Of a stretch of DNA of 34,162 nucleotides, positions 1 through 7,590 are shown in pieces. Position numbers and translations under genes: made by a program. Under the pieces are notes generated by a model. That model searched no databases, was not told where the DNA came from, and saw nothing but the letters and a program-made list of their open reading frames with translations. The stretch is from an uncultured archaeon (lineage in GTDB: Archaea > Nanobdellota > Nanobdellia > Woesearchaeales > CAIVOO01): the NCBI GenBank assembly GCA_903842985.1, contig CAIMOB010000058.1, positions 1-34,162 on the forward strand. The letters are read 5' to 3'. Within the stretch, counting starts at the first letter, position 1, and each line of letters begins with the position of its first letter.

Positions 1-47
1 CTCAGAAAGAAGACAGCAAAAGCGTTGTGTGCCAGTAAGGCAGGTGA

Positions 48-521
48 TCATTTATATTTCTTCATATCAATTCCTAAATCTTTTGGACCGAATCCCAATG
101 GCAGAAGTTCTTCAATTGTGGCAATAACTATTTTATCCATTTTAGTCGTCGCCATTATTATTTCTAAATTTCTTCCTGAAACTTGAGCAAATTCATAAAG
201 CACTTGCCTGCAGTTCCCGCATGGAGCAGTCACTTTATCTGTGTCAAAATTTTTTCCTTTTGCGATGATTGCTACTTTGCTAAAATTCCTTATCCCCATT
301 GCATTCGCCCTGAATATCGCTGCCCTTTCTGCACAAACTGTGGAGCCGTATGCTGCATTTTCCACATTTGAGCCTGTGATTATCATGCCGTTCTGCGCCA
401 AAAGCGCTGCCCCGACATAGAAATTAGAATAAGGATTGTATGCTGTGTTCATCACTTTCTCAGCTTCATTCAATAATCTCTGCTGCACATCTTCTAATTT
501 TTCATATTTTACTTTTTTCAT
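48..521 (-). CDS. cdd: Cytidine deaminase
   Basis: This 157-aa protein should deaminate cytidine and deoxycytidine to uridine and deoxyuridine in pyrimidine salvage. The zinc-site signature is complete: the C-A-E motif at residues 63-65 (Cys63 as ligand, Glu65 as proton shuttle) and P-C-G-N-C at 100-104 supplying two further cysteines. The substrate-binding stretch SNVENAAYG lies just before the first motif. The length is slightly above that of the usual tetrameric enzymes (about 130-140 aa). The ATG lies 3 nt after the stop of the upstream 103-aa gene, so the two are probably cotranscribed. The family call is very secure; substrate range is inferred. Confidence 0.96.
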   Translation of the reverse strand: MKKVKYEKLEDVQQRLLNEAEKVMNTAYNPYSNFYVGAALLAQNGMIITGSNVENAAYGSTVCAERAAIFRANAMGIRNFSKVAIIAKGKNFDTDKVTAPCGNCRQVLYEFAQVSGRNLEIIMATTKMDKIVIATIEELLPLGFGPKDLGIDMKKYK

Positions 522-524
522 GCT

Positions 525-836
525 CTATTGTTTGCCTTTTAACGCATCCAAAACTGCTTTTTCAAATCTGTCTTTTTCAAGAACAGAAAACATATGATAC
601 ATTCTCGGACATAAACCTCTTTCTGTCCCTCTTGTATCCACTCCTTGGGGTGGTTCATATGTTATTTTTTTCCTAAAGTTTTTTCCAAATTCATAAGCTA
701 TATGATCTCCAAGACTTTCGACACTCTTAAACCCGCACATTCCACCTGTTTGAGGGTTATGATCACAGTAATCATAAGAGCGTGTTCCTTTGATAAACCC
801 TACAATTCCGACAAATGTTTGCTGTGATTTTTTCAT
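525..836 (-). CDS. Hypothetical protein, 103 aa
   Basis: I do not recognise this family. The protein is soluble, with no signal peptide or membrane segment. Three cysteines (C-D-H-N and M-C-G-F near residues 24-35, and L-C-P near 76) could form a metal site, but the pattern matches no finger I know. A TATA-like box at 862-869 is centred about 29 nt before the ATG, so the mRNA would be leaderless or nearly so, which supports the start. It is the first gene of a likely two-gene unit with cytidine deaminase. It is probably real because its start, promoter and spacing agree. Confidence 0.7.
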   Translation of the reverse strand: MKKSQQTFVGIVGFIKGTRSYDYCDHNPQTGGMCGFKSVESLGDHIAYEFGKNFRKKITYEPPQGVDTRGTERGLCPRMYHMFSVLEKDRFEKAVLDALKGKQ

Positions 837-861
837 TTTAACATTCTAAAACCACAGCTCA

Positions 862-869
862 TATTTAAA
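862..869 (-). promoter_or_regulatory. TATA box for the 103-aa gene/cdd unit
   Basis: On the minus strand this reads TTTAAATA, about 29 nt before the ATG at 836. That is the spacing expected when transcription begins at or beside the start codon. Confidence 0.5.
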
Positions 870-898
870 ACTTTTTAGGACTCAAGAGTAATAATACA

Positions 899-925
899 AT
901 ATATAAACCGCAACTATTATAAACC
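899..925 (+). promoter_or_regulatory. Tandem TATA boxes for the exosome superoperon
   Basis: ATATATAAA at 899-907 and ATTATAAA starting at 916 are both good archaeal TATA elements. They predict transcription starts near 929 and 945, leaving a 70-90 nt leader before the RNase P gene at 1018. Most other promoters in this window leave little or no leader. Confidence 0.55.
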
Positions 926-926
926 C

Positions 927-961
927 CTCCTTCTTACTACGTACTGTACGGGAAAAGGGAG
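927..961 (+). promoter_or_regulatory. Imperfect hairpin in the superoperon leader
   Basis: A perfect core CGTAC-T-GTACG lies at 940-950 and is flanked by partly complementary CTCC (927-930) and GGGAG (957-961). If transcription starts at the upstream TATA box, this folds at the very 5' end of the mRNA. It could equally be a protein-binding palindrome in DNA. Confidence 0.35.
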
Positions 962-1017
962 AAAAAAAGACAAAATCTTATTTTCTCGGTTAATGAAAAC
1001 CGTTTTACAGCAAAAAG

Positions 1018-1356
1018 ATGAAAAGTAATAAAATAAAGCCGATTTTACCGAGTTTGCGGGAAAAAAAGCGATATTTGGGCTTTGAACTAATGCAAAAAGG
1101 CGCAAAAAGCGATTTTAAGGCAGTTTCAGCTGAAATAATGCGAAATGCCTCAAAACTTATAGGAGATTTAAGCCTTGCAAATGCCCAGATTCATATATTC
1201 CCTGAAAAATTCAATGGCAAAACAGGCATAATAAAGGTAAATAATAAATATCTTGACCATTTAAAGGCATCAATGGCATTGTCCAGTATTCAGATAAGAA
1301 GCGTAGCTGTTTCAGGCATGCTAAACAAAATCGAGAAAAAAATAGGTGAGGTGTAA
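1018..1356 (+). CDS. rnp2: Ribonuclease P protein component 2 (Pop5/Rpp14 family)
   Basis: This 112-aa protein is the archaeal Pop5 homologue, a protein cofactor of RNase P, which removes 5' leaders from pre-tRNAs. The N-terminal signature KPILPSLREKKRYLGFEL is characteristic, and the length suits the family (about 100-140 aa). The ATG has no clear Shine-Dalgarno sequence. A short out-of-frame reading frame (ATG at 993, stop at 1026-1028) overlaps the start and could modulate initiation. It leads a + strand superoperon: psmA begins 2 nt after its stop. Proximity to proteasome and exosome genes is a known archaeal arrangement. Confidence 0.9.
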   Translation: MKSNKIKPILPSLREKKRYLGFELMQKGAKSDFKAVSAEIMRNASKLIGDLSLANAQIHIFPEKFNGKTGIIKVNNKYLDHLKASMALSSIQIRSVAVSGMLNKIEKKIGEV

Positions 1357-1357
1357 A

Positions 1358-2089
1358 ATGCAACCAGTACAGCATCAAATGATGGGGTATGACAGGGCAA
1401 TAACAATGTTCTCGCCGGACGGAAGATTGCTCCAGGTCGAATATGCAAAGAAAACAGTGAAGTTAGGAAATACTGCTTTAGGAATTGTCTGCAAAGACGG
1501 AGTTGTTTTGATTGCAGACAAAAGAATTGCTGACAAATTAATAGTCACAGAAGCTGTTGAGAAAATATGGCAGATTGATGAGCATGTCGGCGCAACTGCT
1601 TCAGGAATATTATCAGACGCGCGCGTCCTTGTTGAAAGGGCACAGCTGGAAGCGCAGCAGCACCGCGTTACATATGACAATGCAATTGATGTTTCAGAGA
1701 TTGTGAAGAACATCTGCGATTTGAAGCAGATATGCACGCAGTCCGGCGGGCTTAGGCCTTTCGGAGTTTCGCTGTTGGTTGCAGGCATTGACGAAACAGG
1801 GCCTATTCTGTATGAGACAGATCCAATCGGAATCTATTTCAGGTACAGGGCAGCTGCAATCGGCGAGGGAGAAACAGAGGTTGAGGAGATACTTACAAAG
1901 GAATACAAGGACAGCATAACTGTCGACGAGGCTTTGAAGCTTGGAGTCAGGGCGCTTGTAAAGATACTTGACAATAACTTTGACATTGACAGGATTGACG
2001 CTGCGTACATAAAGTTGGACAAGCCGAAGTTCACAAGGCTGACAAGAAAAGAAATAGAAAATATCTTTACGCAGATAAAGAAGAAGTGA
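1358..2089 (+). CDS. psmA: Proteasome subunit alpha
   Basis: This is the 243-aa outer-ring subunit of the 20S proteasome, which gates substrate entry and docks ATPases. The alpha-type N-terminus is clear: YDRAITMFSPDGRLLQVEYA at residues 11-30, with no catalytic threonine propeptide. I chose ATG 1358 over GTG 1346 because the shorter form gives the normal N-terminus and GGTGAGG at 1345-1351 is well placed as a ribosome-binding site. It starts 2 nt after rnp2 and ends 4 nt before the SBDS gene. No beta subunit is in the window, so it must be encoded elsewhere. Confidence 0.97.
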   Translation: MQPVQHQMMGYDRAITMFSPDGRLLQVEYAKKTVKLGNTALGIVCKDGVVLIADKRIADKLIVTEAVEKIWQIDEHVGATASGILSDARVLVERAQLEAQQHRVTYDNAIDVSEIVKNICDLKQICTQSGGLRPFGVSLLVAGIDETGPILYETDPIGIYFRYRAAAIGEGETEVEEILTKEYKDSITVDEALKLGVRALVKILDNNFDIDRIDAAYIKLDKPKFTRLTRKEIENIFTQIKKK

Positions 2090-2093
2090 TAAT

Positions 2094-2825
2094 ATGACAA
2101 AGGGATTTGCAAAAAACCTGTACGGAGACCAGCCGCACATAAATGTGGCAAGGTACATCAAGGGCAAGTCAAATCATTTTGAAGTTGTCATAGACCCTGA
2201 CCTTGCAATGAAATTCAGGAACAACCAGATTTCTGATGTGAGGGATGTCCTGAAGAACGAGGGCGTTTTCATAGACGCTAAAAAGGGGTTGAGGCCTGCA
2301 GAAAACGAGCTAAAGGAAACATTCGGCACAACAGACCACCTGAAAATTGCAGAAAAAATAATCAGGGAAGGGCTTATACAGGTCTCTGAAAAATTCAGAG
2401 AGGAACAGAAAGAAGTCAAAAGAAGAAGAATAATCGATTTAATACATCAAAATTGCGTGGATTCAAAGACAGAGCTTCCTCATCCGGCAACGAGGATTGA
2501 AAACGCGATGAGGGAAGCAAAGGTAAGGATAGACGACAACAAGTCAGCTGAGGACCAGCTGCAGGACATAATAAAACAGTTGCGGGCTATCCTTCCGATA
2601 AAATTCGAAATAAAAGAATTGGAAATAAACGTGCCACTTAAACATGCATCAAGGGCGCACGGCGTGATAAAACAGCTTGCGAAAGTGACAGGCGAAAAAT
2701 GGAACGCCGACGGCTCTTTAAGCTGTACAGCAGATTTGCCCGCTGGTATGCAGGACGAGTTTTTTGAAAAAATTAACTCGCTCACGCACGGAGAGGCAGA
2801 GATTAAAGTTATAAGAAGCAAATAG
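2094..2825 (+). CDS. Ribosome maturation protein SBDS/Sdo1
   Basis: This 243-aa protein is the archaeal homologue of Shwachman-Bodian-Diamond protein, which in eukaryotes helps release the anti-association factor eIF6 from 60S particles. The FYSH domain is recognisable from residue 10 to 90 (VARYIKGKSNHFEVVIDP, then KKGLRPAENELKETFGT). The two C-terminal domains follow, and total length matches archaeal members. Stops and starts are within 4-9 nt of psmA and rrp4. Its place between proteasome and exosome genes is a conserved archaeal linkage, pointing to coordinated RNA and ribosome quality control. Confidence 0.95.
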   Translation: MTKGFAKNLYGDQPHINVARYIKGKSNHFEVVIDPDLAMKFRNNQISDVRDVLKNEGVFIDAKKGLRPAENELKETFGTTDHLKIAEKIIREGLIQVSEKFREEQKEVKRRRIIDLIHQNCVDSKTELPHPATRIENAMREAKVRIDDNKSAEDQLQDIIKQLRAILPIKFEIKELEINVPLKHASRAHGVIKQLAKVTGEKWNADGSLSCTADLPAGMQDEFFEKINSLTHGEAEIKVIRSK

Positions 2826-2833
2826 GAGGAAAA

Positions 2834-3598
2834 ATGAGTGAGCTTTTAGTAAAAAACAAAAGCATAGTTGTTCCTGGCGAGGAGCTGGCAAGCGGAATGG
2901 ACTTCCTGCCTTCGTTCGGGACATACAGGGACAAGGATATTATAGTTGCCTCGAGGCTCGGAATGGTGAACGTCGAAGGCAAAGTTATCAAGATAACACC
3001 CTTGTCAGGAAAATACAACCCAAGGAGAGGGGACATGATAATCGGAAAGATTGTTGATGTCTCATATTCAGGATGGAGAGTTGACACAAACTCAGCCTAT
3101 CCGGCAATGCTTTCAATAAAGGATGCAACATCAGAATTTATCAACAGAGGCGCCGATTTGACGCAGTTCTTCGATGTCGATGATTACATTGTTGCAAGCA
3201 TCTTCAATATCACATCGCAGAAGCTTATCGACGTCACAATGAAGGGCCCAGGGCTGAGGAAACTTGTCGGCGGAAGAATAATCCAGATAAACACCAACAA
3301 GGTTCCGAGAATCATAGGCAAACAGGGCTCAATGATAAGCATGGTCAAGGACGCGACCGGCTGCAAGATAATCGTCGGGCAGAACGGACTGCTGTGGCTG
3401 ACTGGTGAGCCGAAGATGGAATTGCTTGTAGTTGAGACAATAAAAAAAATAGAAGACGAAGCTCATATGAGCGGACTGACAGAAAAGATAAAGAACTTCC
3501 TTGAGAAAAAAACAGGAAAAAAAATAGAGCCAAGAGAAGAAGTCAGGAATGATGACATGCGCATGAACAGAAATGACGAAGTGCGCAGGGAGAGGTAA
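2834..3598 (+). CDS. rrp4: Exosome complex RNA-binding protein Rrp4
   Basis: This 254-aa protein is a cap subunit of the archaeal exosome; it binds RNA and feeds it into the Rrp41/Rrp42 ring. Visible order: N-terminal domain (1-60), S1 domain (about 64-136, beginning RRGDMIIGKIVDVSYSGW), then a KH domain (about 150-215) with the GxxG loop GKQG at 162-165. The last 30 residues are charged and probably disordered. GGAGG lies 5-10 nt before the ATG. The gene is followed 2 nt later by rrp41. Confidence 0.96.
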   Translation: MSELLVKNKSIVVPGEELASGMDFLPSFGTYRDKDIIVASRLGMVNVEGKVIKITPLSGKYNPRRGDMIIGKIVDVSYSGWRVDTNSAYPAMLSIKDATSEFINRGADLTQFFDVDDYIVASIFNITSQKLIDVTMKGPGLRKLVGGRIIQINTNKVPRIIGKQGSMISMVKDATGCKIIVGQNGLLWLTGEPKMELLVVETIKKIEDEAHMSGLTEKIKNFLEKKTGKKIEPREEVRNDDMRMNRNDEVRRER

Positions 3599-3600
3599 AA

Positions 3601-4317
3601 ATGACATACTCCAAAAGAACTGATGGCAGAAAATTTGAAGAGTTGAGGCCGATTGAGGCAAAAGCTGGGGTCATCCCAAGGGCTGACGGCTCAGCTTGGT
3701 TCAAGATGGGGAACACTGCAGCATATGCTGCTGTTTATGGGCCAAGAAGCCTGTATCCAAAATTCATGCAGAACCCAAAAGTTGGAATCATAAGGGTAAA
3801 TTACTCAATGATGCCGTTTTCGAGCGCTGGTGAGAGGGTAAGGCCGGGTCCAAACAGAAGGTCAAAGGAAATTTCAATGGTAATCGAAAAGGCGCTTGCC
3901 TCTGTCGTGAATCTGGAAGAGTTCCCGAACTCGGTTGTTGATGTTTTCATAGCGCTTCCGCAGACAGACGCGGGCACAAGATGCGCCGGAATCTGCGCAG
4001 CTTCAATCGCGCTTGCGGACGCAGGAATACCAATGAAGGACATGATTGCAGCATTGTCCGTAGGAAGGGTTGCAGACAAGCTTCTCGTAGACCTGAACTA
4101 CGACGAGGATTCGCATGAGGATGGCGTTGACATACCTGTTGCAATCGTGCAGAGAAGCGGGCATGTGGCGCTGCTTCAGATGGACGGACTGCTTACAAGG
4201 GAACAGCTCAAGACGCTGCTCGGAATGGCGCAGGAAGGCGTCAAGAAGATATTTGAGGAGCAGAAGAAGGCCTTGAAGAATAAATATAAGGCAATTGAAG
4301 AAGAGAATGGTGAATAA
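3601..4317 (+). CDS. rrp41: Exosome catalytic subunit Rrp41
   Basis: This 238-aa RNase PH-fold protein carries the phosphorolytic active site of the exosome, degrading RNA 3' to 5'. The phosphate/RNA-binding arginine pair is present in GPNRRSKE (Arg86-Arg87), and the acidic catalytic region follows at VDLNYDEDSHED (from about residue 163). N-terminal R-T-D-G-R is typical of the subfamily. About 25 C-terminal residues are Lys/Glu rich. The stop is 1 nt before the chosen ATG of rrp42, so the two ring subunits are made in tandem. Confidence 0.96.
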   Translation: MTYSKRTDGRKFEELRPIEAKAGVIPRADGSAWFKMGNTAAYAAVYGPRSLYPKFMQNPKVGIIRVNYSMMPFSSAGERVRPGPNRRSKEISMVIEKALASVVNLEEFPNSVVDVFIALPQTDAGTRCAGICAASIALADAGIPMKDMIAALSVGRVADKLLVDLNYDEDSHEDGVDIPVAIVQRSGHVALLQMDGLLTREQLKTLLGMAQEGVKKIFEEQKKALKNKYKAIEEENGE

Positions 4318-4318
4318 A

Positions 4319-5080
4319 ATGGACAGAGCAGATATTTTAAAATCGTTGAATGAAAACTTGAGGATTGACGGAAGAAAACTTCTTGATACAAGGAAGATAG
4401 AAGTTGAGTACAGCATTTCAAAGAATGCAGAGGGCTCTGCAAGGGTTAAGTTCGGCGGGACAGAAGTTCTTGCCGGAGTGAAGCTTTCAGTTGGCACTCC
4501 TTATTCTGACAGACCTGACGAGGGCTCAATGATGGTTGAGGCTGAGCTTTCGCCGATGTCGAACCCGGAATTCGAGGCAGGACCGCCTGACATACAGGCA
4601 GTTGAGCTTGCAAGGGTTGTCGACAGGGGAATAAGGGAGTCAAAGGCAATCGACGTGAAAAAGCTCTGCATAAAGGAAGGAGAGAAATGCTGGCTTGTGT
4701 GCATTGACATTGTCACAATAAATGACGAAGGCAACCTGATAGACGCCTCTTCGCTTGCGGCGCTTGCTGCGCTGAAGAACGCAGTCTTCCCAAAACTGGA
4801 CGGCGAAAATGTGGACTACAAGTCAAAGACAACCAAGAAAATCCCGTTGTCAAAGGAGCCGATTTCAGTCACTGTATGCAAGATAGGCAACCATTTCATA
4901 ATAGATCCGCTGACAGCAGAAGAGAAGATAATTGATGCGAGACTTACTATTGCATCCACTGAAGGCAAACTTTGCTCGCTCCAAAAGGGCGGAGACACGC
5001 CAATCTCTATTGAAGACATCGACAAGATGGTTGAGATAGGGATGAAAACAGCAGATGAGATAAGAAAGGTGCTAGAATGA
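4319..5080 (+). CDS. rrp42: Exosome non-catalytic subunit Rrp42
   Basis: This 253-aa RNase PH-fold protein pairs with Rrp41 in the hexameric exosome ring. It lacks the active-site arginine pair and contributes RNA binding, as is normal for Rrp42. Subfamily features are the N-terminal [25 protein letters not shown] in the first third and [10 protein letters not shown] place the start at ATG 4319, just after the rrp41 stop; upstream in-frame TTG 4295 and ATG 4307 would add residues encoded inside rrp41 and absent from homologues. The final ATGA (5077-5080) overlaps rpoK. Confidence 0.95.
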   Translation: MDRADILKSLNENLRIDGRKLLDTRKIEVEYSISKNAEGSARVKFGGTEVLAGVKLSVGTPYSDRPDEGSMMVEAELSPMSNPEFEAGPPDIQAVELARVVDRGIRESKAIDVKKLCIKEGEKCWLVCIDIVTINDEGNLIDASSLAALAALKNAVFPKLDGENVDYKSKTTKKIPLSKEPISVTVCKIGNHFIIDPLTAEEKIIDARLTIASTEGKLCSLQKGGDTPISIEDIDKMVEIGMKTADEIRKVLE

Positions 5081-5286
5081 ACGAGCAGCAGCTTACAAAA
5101 TATGAAAGAGCCAGGATAATTGGCACAAGAGCGCTGCAAATATCTATGGGAGCCCCTTTCTTGTTGAAGTTCTCTGAAAAAGAGATTGAGGATATGAAAT
5201 ATAATCCGATAGAGATGGCAAAAAAGGAGCTTGAAAAGGGTGTAATTCCGATAACTATAAAAAGGCCCCAAGTGAACGAGAAATAA
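5077..5286 (+). CDS. rpoK: DNA-directed RNA polymerase subunit K (Rpo6)
   Basis: This 69-aa protein is the archaeal homologue of eukaryotic Rpb6 and bacterial omega, and helps assemble the polymerase clamp region. The family core [20 protein letters not shown] is almost canonical, and the C-terminal part with PIEMAKKEL and PITIKRP also fits. It overlaps rrp42 by the 4-nt ATGA and ends 1 nt before the eS1 ATG. In many archaea this region of the exosome operon holds L37Ae and RpoP; here RpoK follows instead. Confidence 0.95.
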   Translation: MNEQQLTKYERARIIGTRALQISMGAPFLLKFSEKEIEDMKYNPIEMAKKELEKGVIPITIKRPQVNEK

Positions 5287-5287
5287 A

Positions 5288-6031
5288 ATGGCAGTAGCAG
5301 CGACAAAAACAATAGATGTCTGGAGAATGAAGAAATGGTGGCAGATAATAGCGCCGCCAGCATTGAAAGGCGCAATGATAGGCGAAACGCCTGCGCTTAC
5401 AATTGACGAAGCAGTTGGCAGAACAGTTAACATAAGCCTGTCTGCCGTAACCAGCGATGTCAAGAGGCAGAACGCAAATGCAACATTCCAGATAACTGGC
5501 GTTAAGGAAAACAGGCTGCAGACAAGGCTGATAAAATACGAAGTATCGCCTTCGTTCATAAGAAGGTGTGTTAGGAAAGACAGGACAAGAGTTGATGATT
5601 CATTTATCTGCAAGACATCTGACAATATTTCTGTGAGGATAAAGCCGTTCTTAGTTACTGCTCATACAGTAAATGGCTCCAGGGAGACTCTGCTTGCAAA
5701 ACTTGCAAGAACAACACTGAGAGACGTGATAAGCAAGCTGGATTACAGCAATCTCATAGAAGAGATTGTTTCAAACAGGCTGCAGAAGAACATAGCTACT
5801 GCATTGAGAAAGGTTGTGCCGCTCAAGACATTTGAAATAAGAGTGATGGAAATAATCGAGGAAAAGAAAGAGACGCCCAAGGCTGAAGCTGCTGTGAAGA
5901 TTGAGCAGAAAATTGAGGAGCCAAAAGCTGTGGAAGAAATAAAGGCGGAAGAGACGCCAAAGGAAGAAGTAAAGAAGAAAAGAGAATCAAAAAATAAAGC
6001 TATTTCTAAAAATGCCGAAACCAATAATTGA
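5288..6031 (+). CDS. rps3ae: Small-subunit ribosomal protein eS1 (S3Ae)
   Basis: This 247-aa protein belongs to the archaeal/eukaryotic eS1 family, located on the 30S platform near the mRNA exit. The opening VWRMKKWWQIIAPP and the central YEVSPSFIRRCVRK match the family. Residues 1-192 form the conserved body. From about 193 a 55-residue Lys/Glu/Ala-rich tail follows, with low complexity and probable disorder; most archaeal eS1 proteins end sooner. The last 20 nt overlap the ferredoxin gene in another frame, an unusually long overlap for this operon. Confidence 0.93.
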   Translation: MAVAATKTIDVWRMKKWWQIIAPPALKGAMIGETPALTIDEAVGRTVNISLSAVTSDVKRQNANATFQITGVKENRLQTRLIKYEVSPSFIRRCVRKDRTRVDDSFICKTSDNISVRIKPFLVTAHTVNGSRETLLAKLARTTLRDVISKLDYSNLIEEIVSNRLQKNIATALRKVVPLKTFEIRVMEIIEEKKETPKAEAAVKIEQKIEEPKAVEEIKAEETPKEEVKKKRESKNKAISKNAETNN

Positions 6032-6194
6032 TCCCAAGAAATGCAACGGCTGCGGGGAATGCGTAAAGATTTGCCCAAAGGAAGTTTTCGGAAAAGTAAA
6101 GGGCAAGGTTGTGACTGTTGATGAGAACGAATGCATCGGCTGCAGGGCTTGCGAAGTGCAGTGTCCAAAGGATGCCATAAAGGTTCAGGATTAG
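6012..6194 (+). CDS. 2[4Fe-4S] ferredoxin
   Basis: This 60-aa protein holds two canonical cluster motifs: C11-x2-C14-x2-C17-x3-C21-P and C41-x2-C44-x2-C47-x3-C51-P. It should be a small soluble electron carrier with two [4Fe-4S] clusters, of the clostridial/archaeal type. No extra domain is present, so the redox partner cannot be named from sequence; radical-SAM enzymes such as the Elp3 in this window need such a donor, which is only a possibility. The ATG lies inside the end of eS1, so it is translated from the superoperon transcript. Confidence 0.95.
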   Translation: MPKPIIDPKKCNGCGECVKICPKEVFGKVKGKVVTVDENECIGCRACEVQCPKDAIKVQD

Positions 6195-6195
6195 A

Positions 6196-6203
6196 TTTAT
6201 AAA
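6196..6203 (+). promoter_or_regulatory. TATA box for the 141-aa membrane protein
   Basis: TTTATAAA is centred 27 nt before the ATG at 6227, which predicts a leaderless mRNA. Confidence 0.55.
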
Positions 6204-6226
6204 TTCTAAAATATAACCTTATATTA

Positions 6227-6652
6227 ATGATAGAGTTCGTGAAGTATTTTGCAAAAAAGAGAGCTGCGCTGACTGCTGTGTTTCTGATTCACATATTTAC
6301 ATTCATCCCCGCATCAATTCTTCTATGGCTTGAAGGAGAAAGGCATTATATGTTTTACATCTTTGCGGGCGGAATTGCAATAATCACTGGCTGGGTCATT
6401 CTTGAGGCGGGAAAGGATTTAATAAATGCAGTTCCAAGCTTCAGAAAGGACTTCTTATTTCCGGCAAATATCCTATTTTTTGCGTTTTACCTAATTTTCG
6501 GATATGGCATACCTGAATTCTATTACCGAGTTGCAGTTTTTTTCGCGCCGTTTGAGCTTGACTATGTTGGCCCAAGCAGGATTCTGGTATTTTTCATTAT
6601 GATTATAGGATACAATTTATTTCTTGTTCCAAGAATGCTTAAGAAAAAATAA
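6227..6652 (+). CDS. Small integral membrane protein, 141 aa, unknown function
   Basis: I do not recognise the family. Four hydrophobic segments are visible at about residues 14-34, 41-60, 79-98 and 115-136, giving a four-helix membrane protein with short loops and a basic C-terminus (PRMLKKK). No catalytic motif or cofactor site stands out. It has its own TATA box and appears to be monocistronic, since a hairpin at 6686-6713 follows and the next gene is convergent. Confidence 0.8.
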   Translation: MIEFVKYFAKKRAALTAVFLIHIFTFIPASILLWLEGERHYMFYIFAGGIAIITGWVILEAGKDLINAVPSFRKDFLFPANILFFAFYLIFGYGIPEFYYRVAVFFAPFELDYVGPSRILVFFIMIIGYNLFLVPRMLKKK

Positions 6653-6685
6653 AAAATCCTCCTAAACGCAGAGTATTTTTTAAGC

Positions 6686-6713
6686 CTCAAACTTAGATTA
6701 AGCCAAGTTTGAG
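6686..6713. terminator. Hairpin between convergent genes
   Basis: A perfect 9-bp inverted repeat, CTCAAACTT at 6686-6694 and AAGTTTGAG at 6705-6713, encloses a 10-nt loop. It lies between the 3' end of the membrane protein gene and the 3' end of the ZPR1 gene, so it could end transcripts from both directions. Confidence 0.5.
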
Positions 6714-6716
6714 CAA

Positions 6717-7292
6717 TTATAATTTGCTCTTCACTGCCTTGTCAGAAACAATCACGCTGTTTCCAGTAGGGTCTTCTATGATTAATCTCGCCTTTTCCTG
6801 CCCCCACATTATTTTCTGTATTTTTTTCAGCATATTCTTTGCCTTTGTCCTGTCTGCATCGTCCTCTGCGCTGTCCCTTGCGATTTCTACCGCTCTCTTG
6901 ACCCTGTTCAGGACACCCTCAACATTTGTCACATAGCCGTTTGAGGCGGGGCCTGATTCGATTGTTGTTATGTGAGGAATCTTCACTGTTGCTTCTGCTG
7001 ACTTAACAATCCTTATCCTCATGTCCTCTTCAGAATCAATGTCCAGTGTGTATTTCACAGGCTCGTTTTCCTCTGCAAACTCAACATCTGCCTTGTGGTA
7101 TCCGCATTCATCGCAGCTCATTGAGAAAATGTAGATTAATGTGTCCTTTTCGCCGAAAGGGATGTATTTTTCAAGCTCTGTGAGAGTGCATGTCTTCTTG
7201 CGGCAGACAGGGCATTCCTGTCCGGCGAGAACTGTAAGGTTCTTAGACTCAAACTCCTCTGCTTTTTTTTCTTCTTCGTATTTTTCTTTCAC
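6717..7292 (-). CDS. ZPR1-family zinc-finger protein
   Basis: This 191-aa protein contains one archaeal ZPR1-type zinc finger: C27-x2-C30 in QECPVCRKK and C60-x2-C63 in SCDECGYHKADV. The beta-rich ZPR1 body follows (YTLDIDSEEDMRIRIVKS, then IPHITTIESGPASNGYVT). Eukaryotic ZPR1 acts as a folding chaperone for elongation factor eEF1A; the archaeal single-domain versions have no settled function. The C-terminal third is a charged helix region. A TATA box lies 30 nt upstream. Family assignment is strong, the role is inferred. Confidence 0.9.
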   Translation of the reverse strand: MKEKYEEEKKAEEFESKNLTVLAGQECPVCRKKTCTLTELEKYIPFGEKDTLIYIFSMSCDECGYHKADVEFAEENEPVKYTLDIDSEEDMRIRIVKSAEATVKIPHITTIESGPASNGYVTNVEGVLNRVKRAVEIARDSAEDDADRTKAKNMLKKIQKIMWGQEKARLIIEDPTGNSVIVSDKAVKSKL

Positions 7293-7318
7293 GTCGCTAA
7301 GGATATAGTAAAATGAAA

Positions 7319-7326
7319 TTTATAAA
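7319..7326 (-). promoter_or_regulatory. TATA box for the ZPR1 gene
   Basis: TTTATAAA is centred about 30 nt before the ATG at 7292. The octamer is palindromic, so it could in principle also serve plus-strand transcription into the hairpin cluster at 7365-7492. Confidence 0.45.
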
Positions 7327-7364
7327 TCTTGTTGTTTTTAGAAAATTTTAAAAACCAACAAACC

Positions 7365-7492
7365 CCTTTTTTAGAAAAAAAGGCGTTAGGGCGGGAAAAA
7401 ACTAGTTTACAAGTGCAACAAAATATCCGATTTTGTGCACAAAAACGCCTAAAAGCGTTTTTTGTGTCATAATAATAAGCGCGTAGCCGCGC
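7365..7492 (-). ncRNA. Candidate structured RNA: four consecutive hairpins
   Basis: Within a gap of about 300 bases without a credible gene there are four stem-loops: 7365-7383 (8 bp), 7413-7440 (11 bp, one bulge, loop ATCCG), 7438-7466 (11 bp, one bulge) and 7479-7492 (GCGCG-TAGC-CGCGC). The segment is visibly richer in GC than the flanking A/T tracts, as expected for a structured RNA in an AT-rich genome. On the minus strand a TATA-like TTTAAATAT (about 7517-7525) precedes it and would start transcription near 7495. It matches no RNA family I recognise, and strand is uncertain. A 72-codon TTG-initiated frame crosses it but looks accidental. Confidence 0.4.
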
Positions 7493-7590
7493 GTGTTCTA
7501 GCAACAAAATTTAAATCATATTTAAAAATCCAGAAAAACAAAGACAATGTCATCCAGATAAAGTTAAAAATAAAAATATATTAAAAGCAA

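Noticed and set aside
1-47. Possible C-terminus of an upstream plus-strand gene (frame ending with TAA at 36-38)
   Set aside because: Only eleven codons are visible and nothing in them can be recognised. It could be noise.
1834-2167. Long antisense frames opposite psmA and SBDS, and similar ones opposite rrp42, ftsZ and the thermosome
   Set aside because: They are shadows of strongly conserved genes, with low-complexity Ser/Phe/Leu-rich products and no promoter or ribosome-binding site.
4295-4318. Upstream TTG or ATG starts for rrp42
   Set aside because: They lie inside rrp41, and the added residues are not part of the family N-terminus, which fits ATG 4319.
7289-7507. A 72-codon minus-strand open frame
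   Set aside because: It starts with TTG, crosses all four hairpins and overlaps the ZPR1 start region. Its cysteine/phenylalanine-rich product looks like a chance translation.
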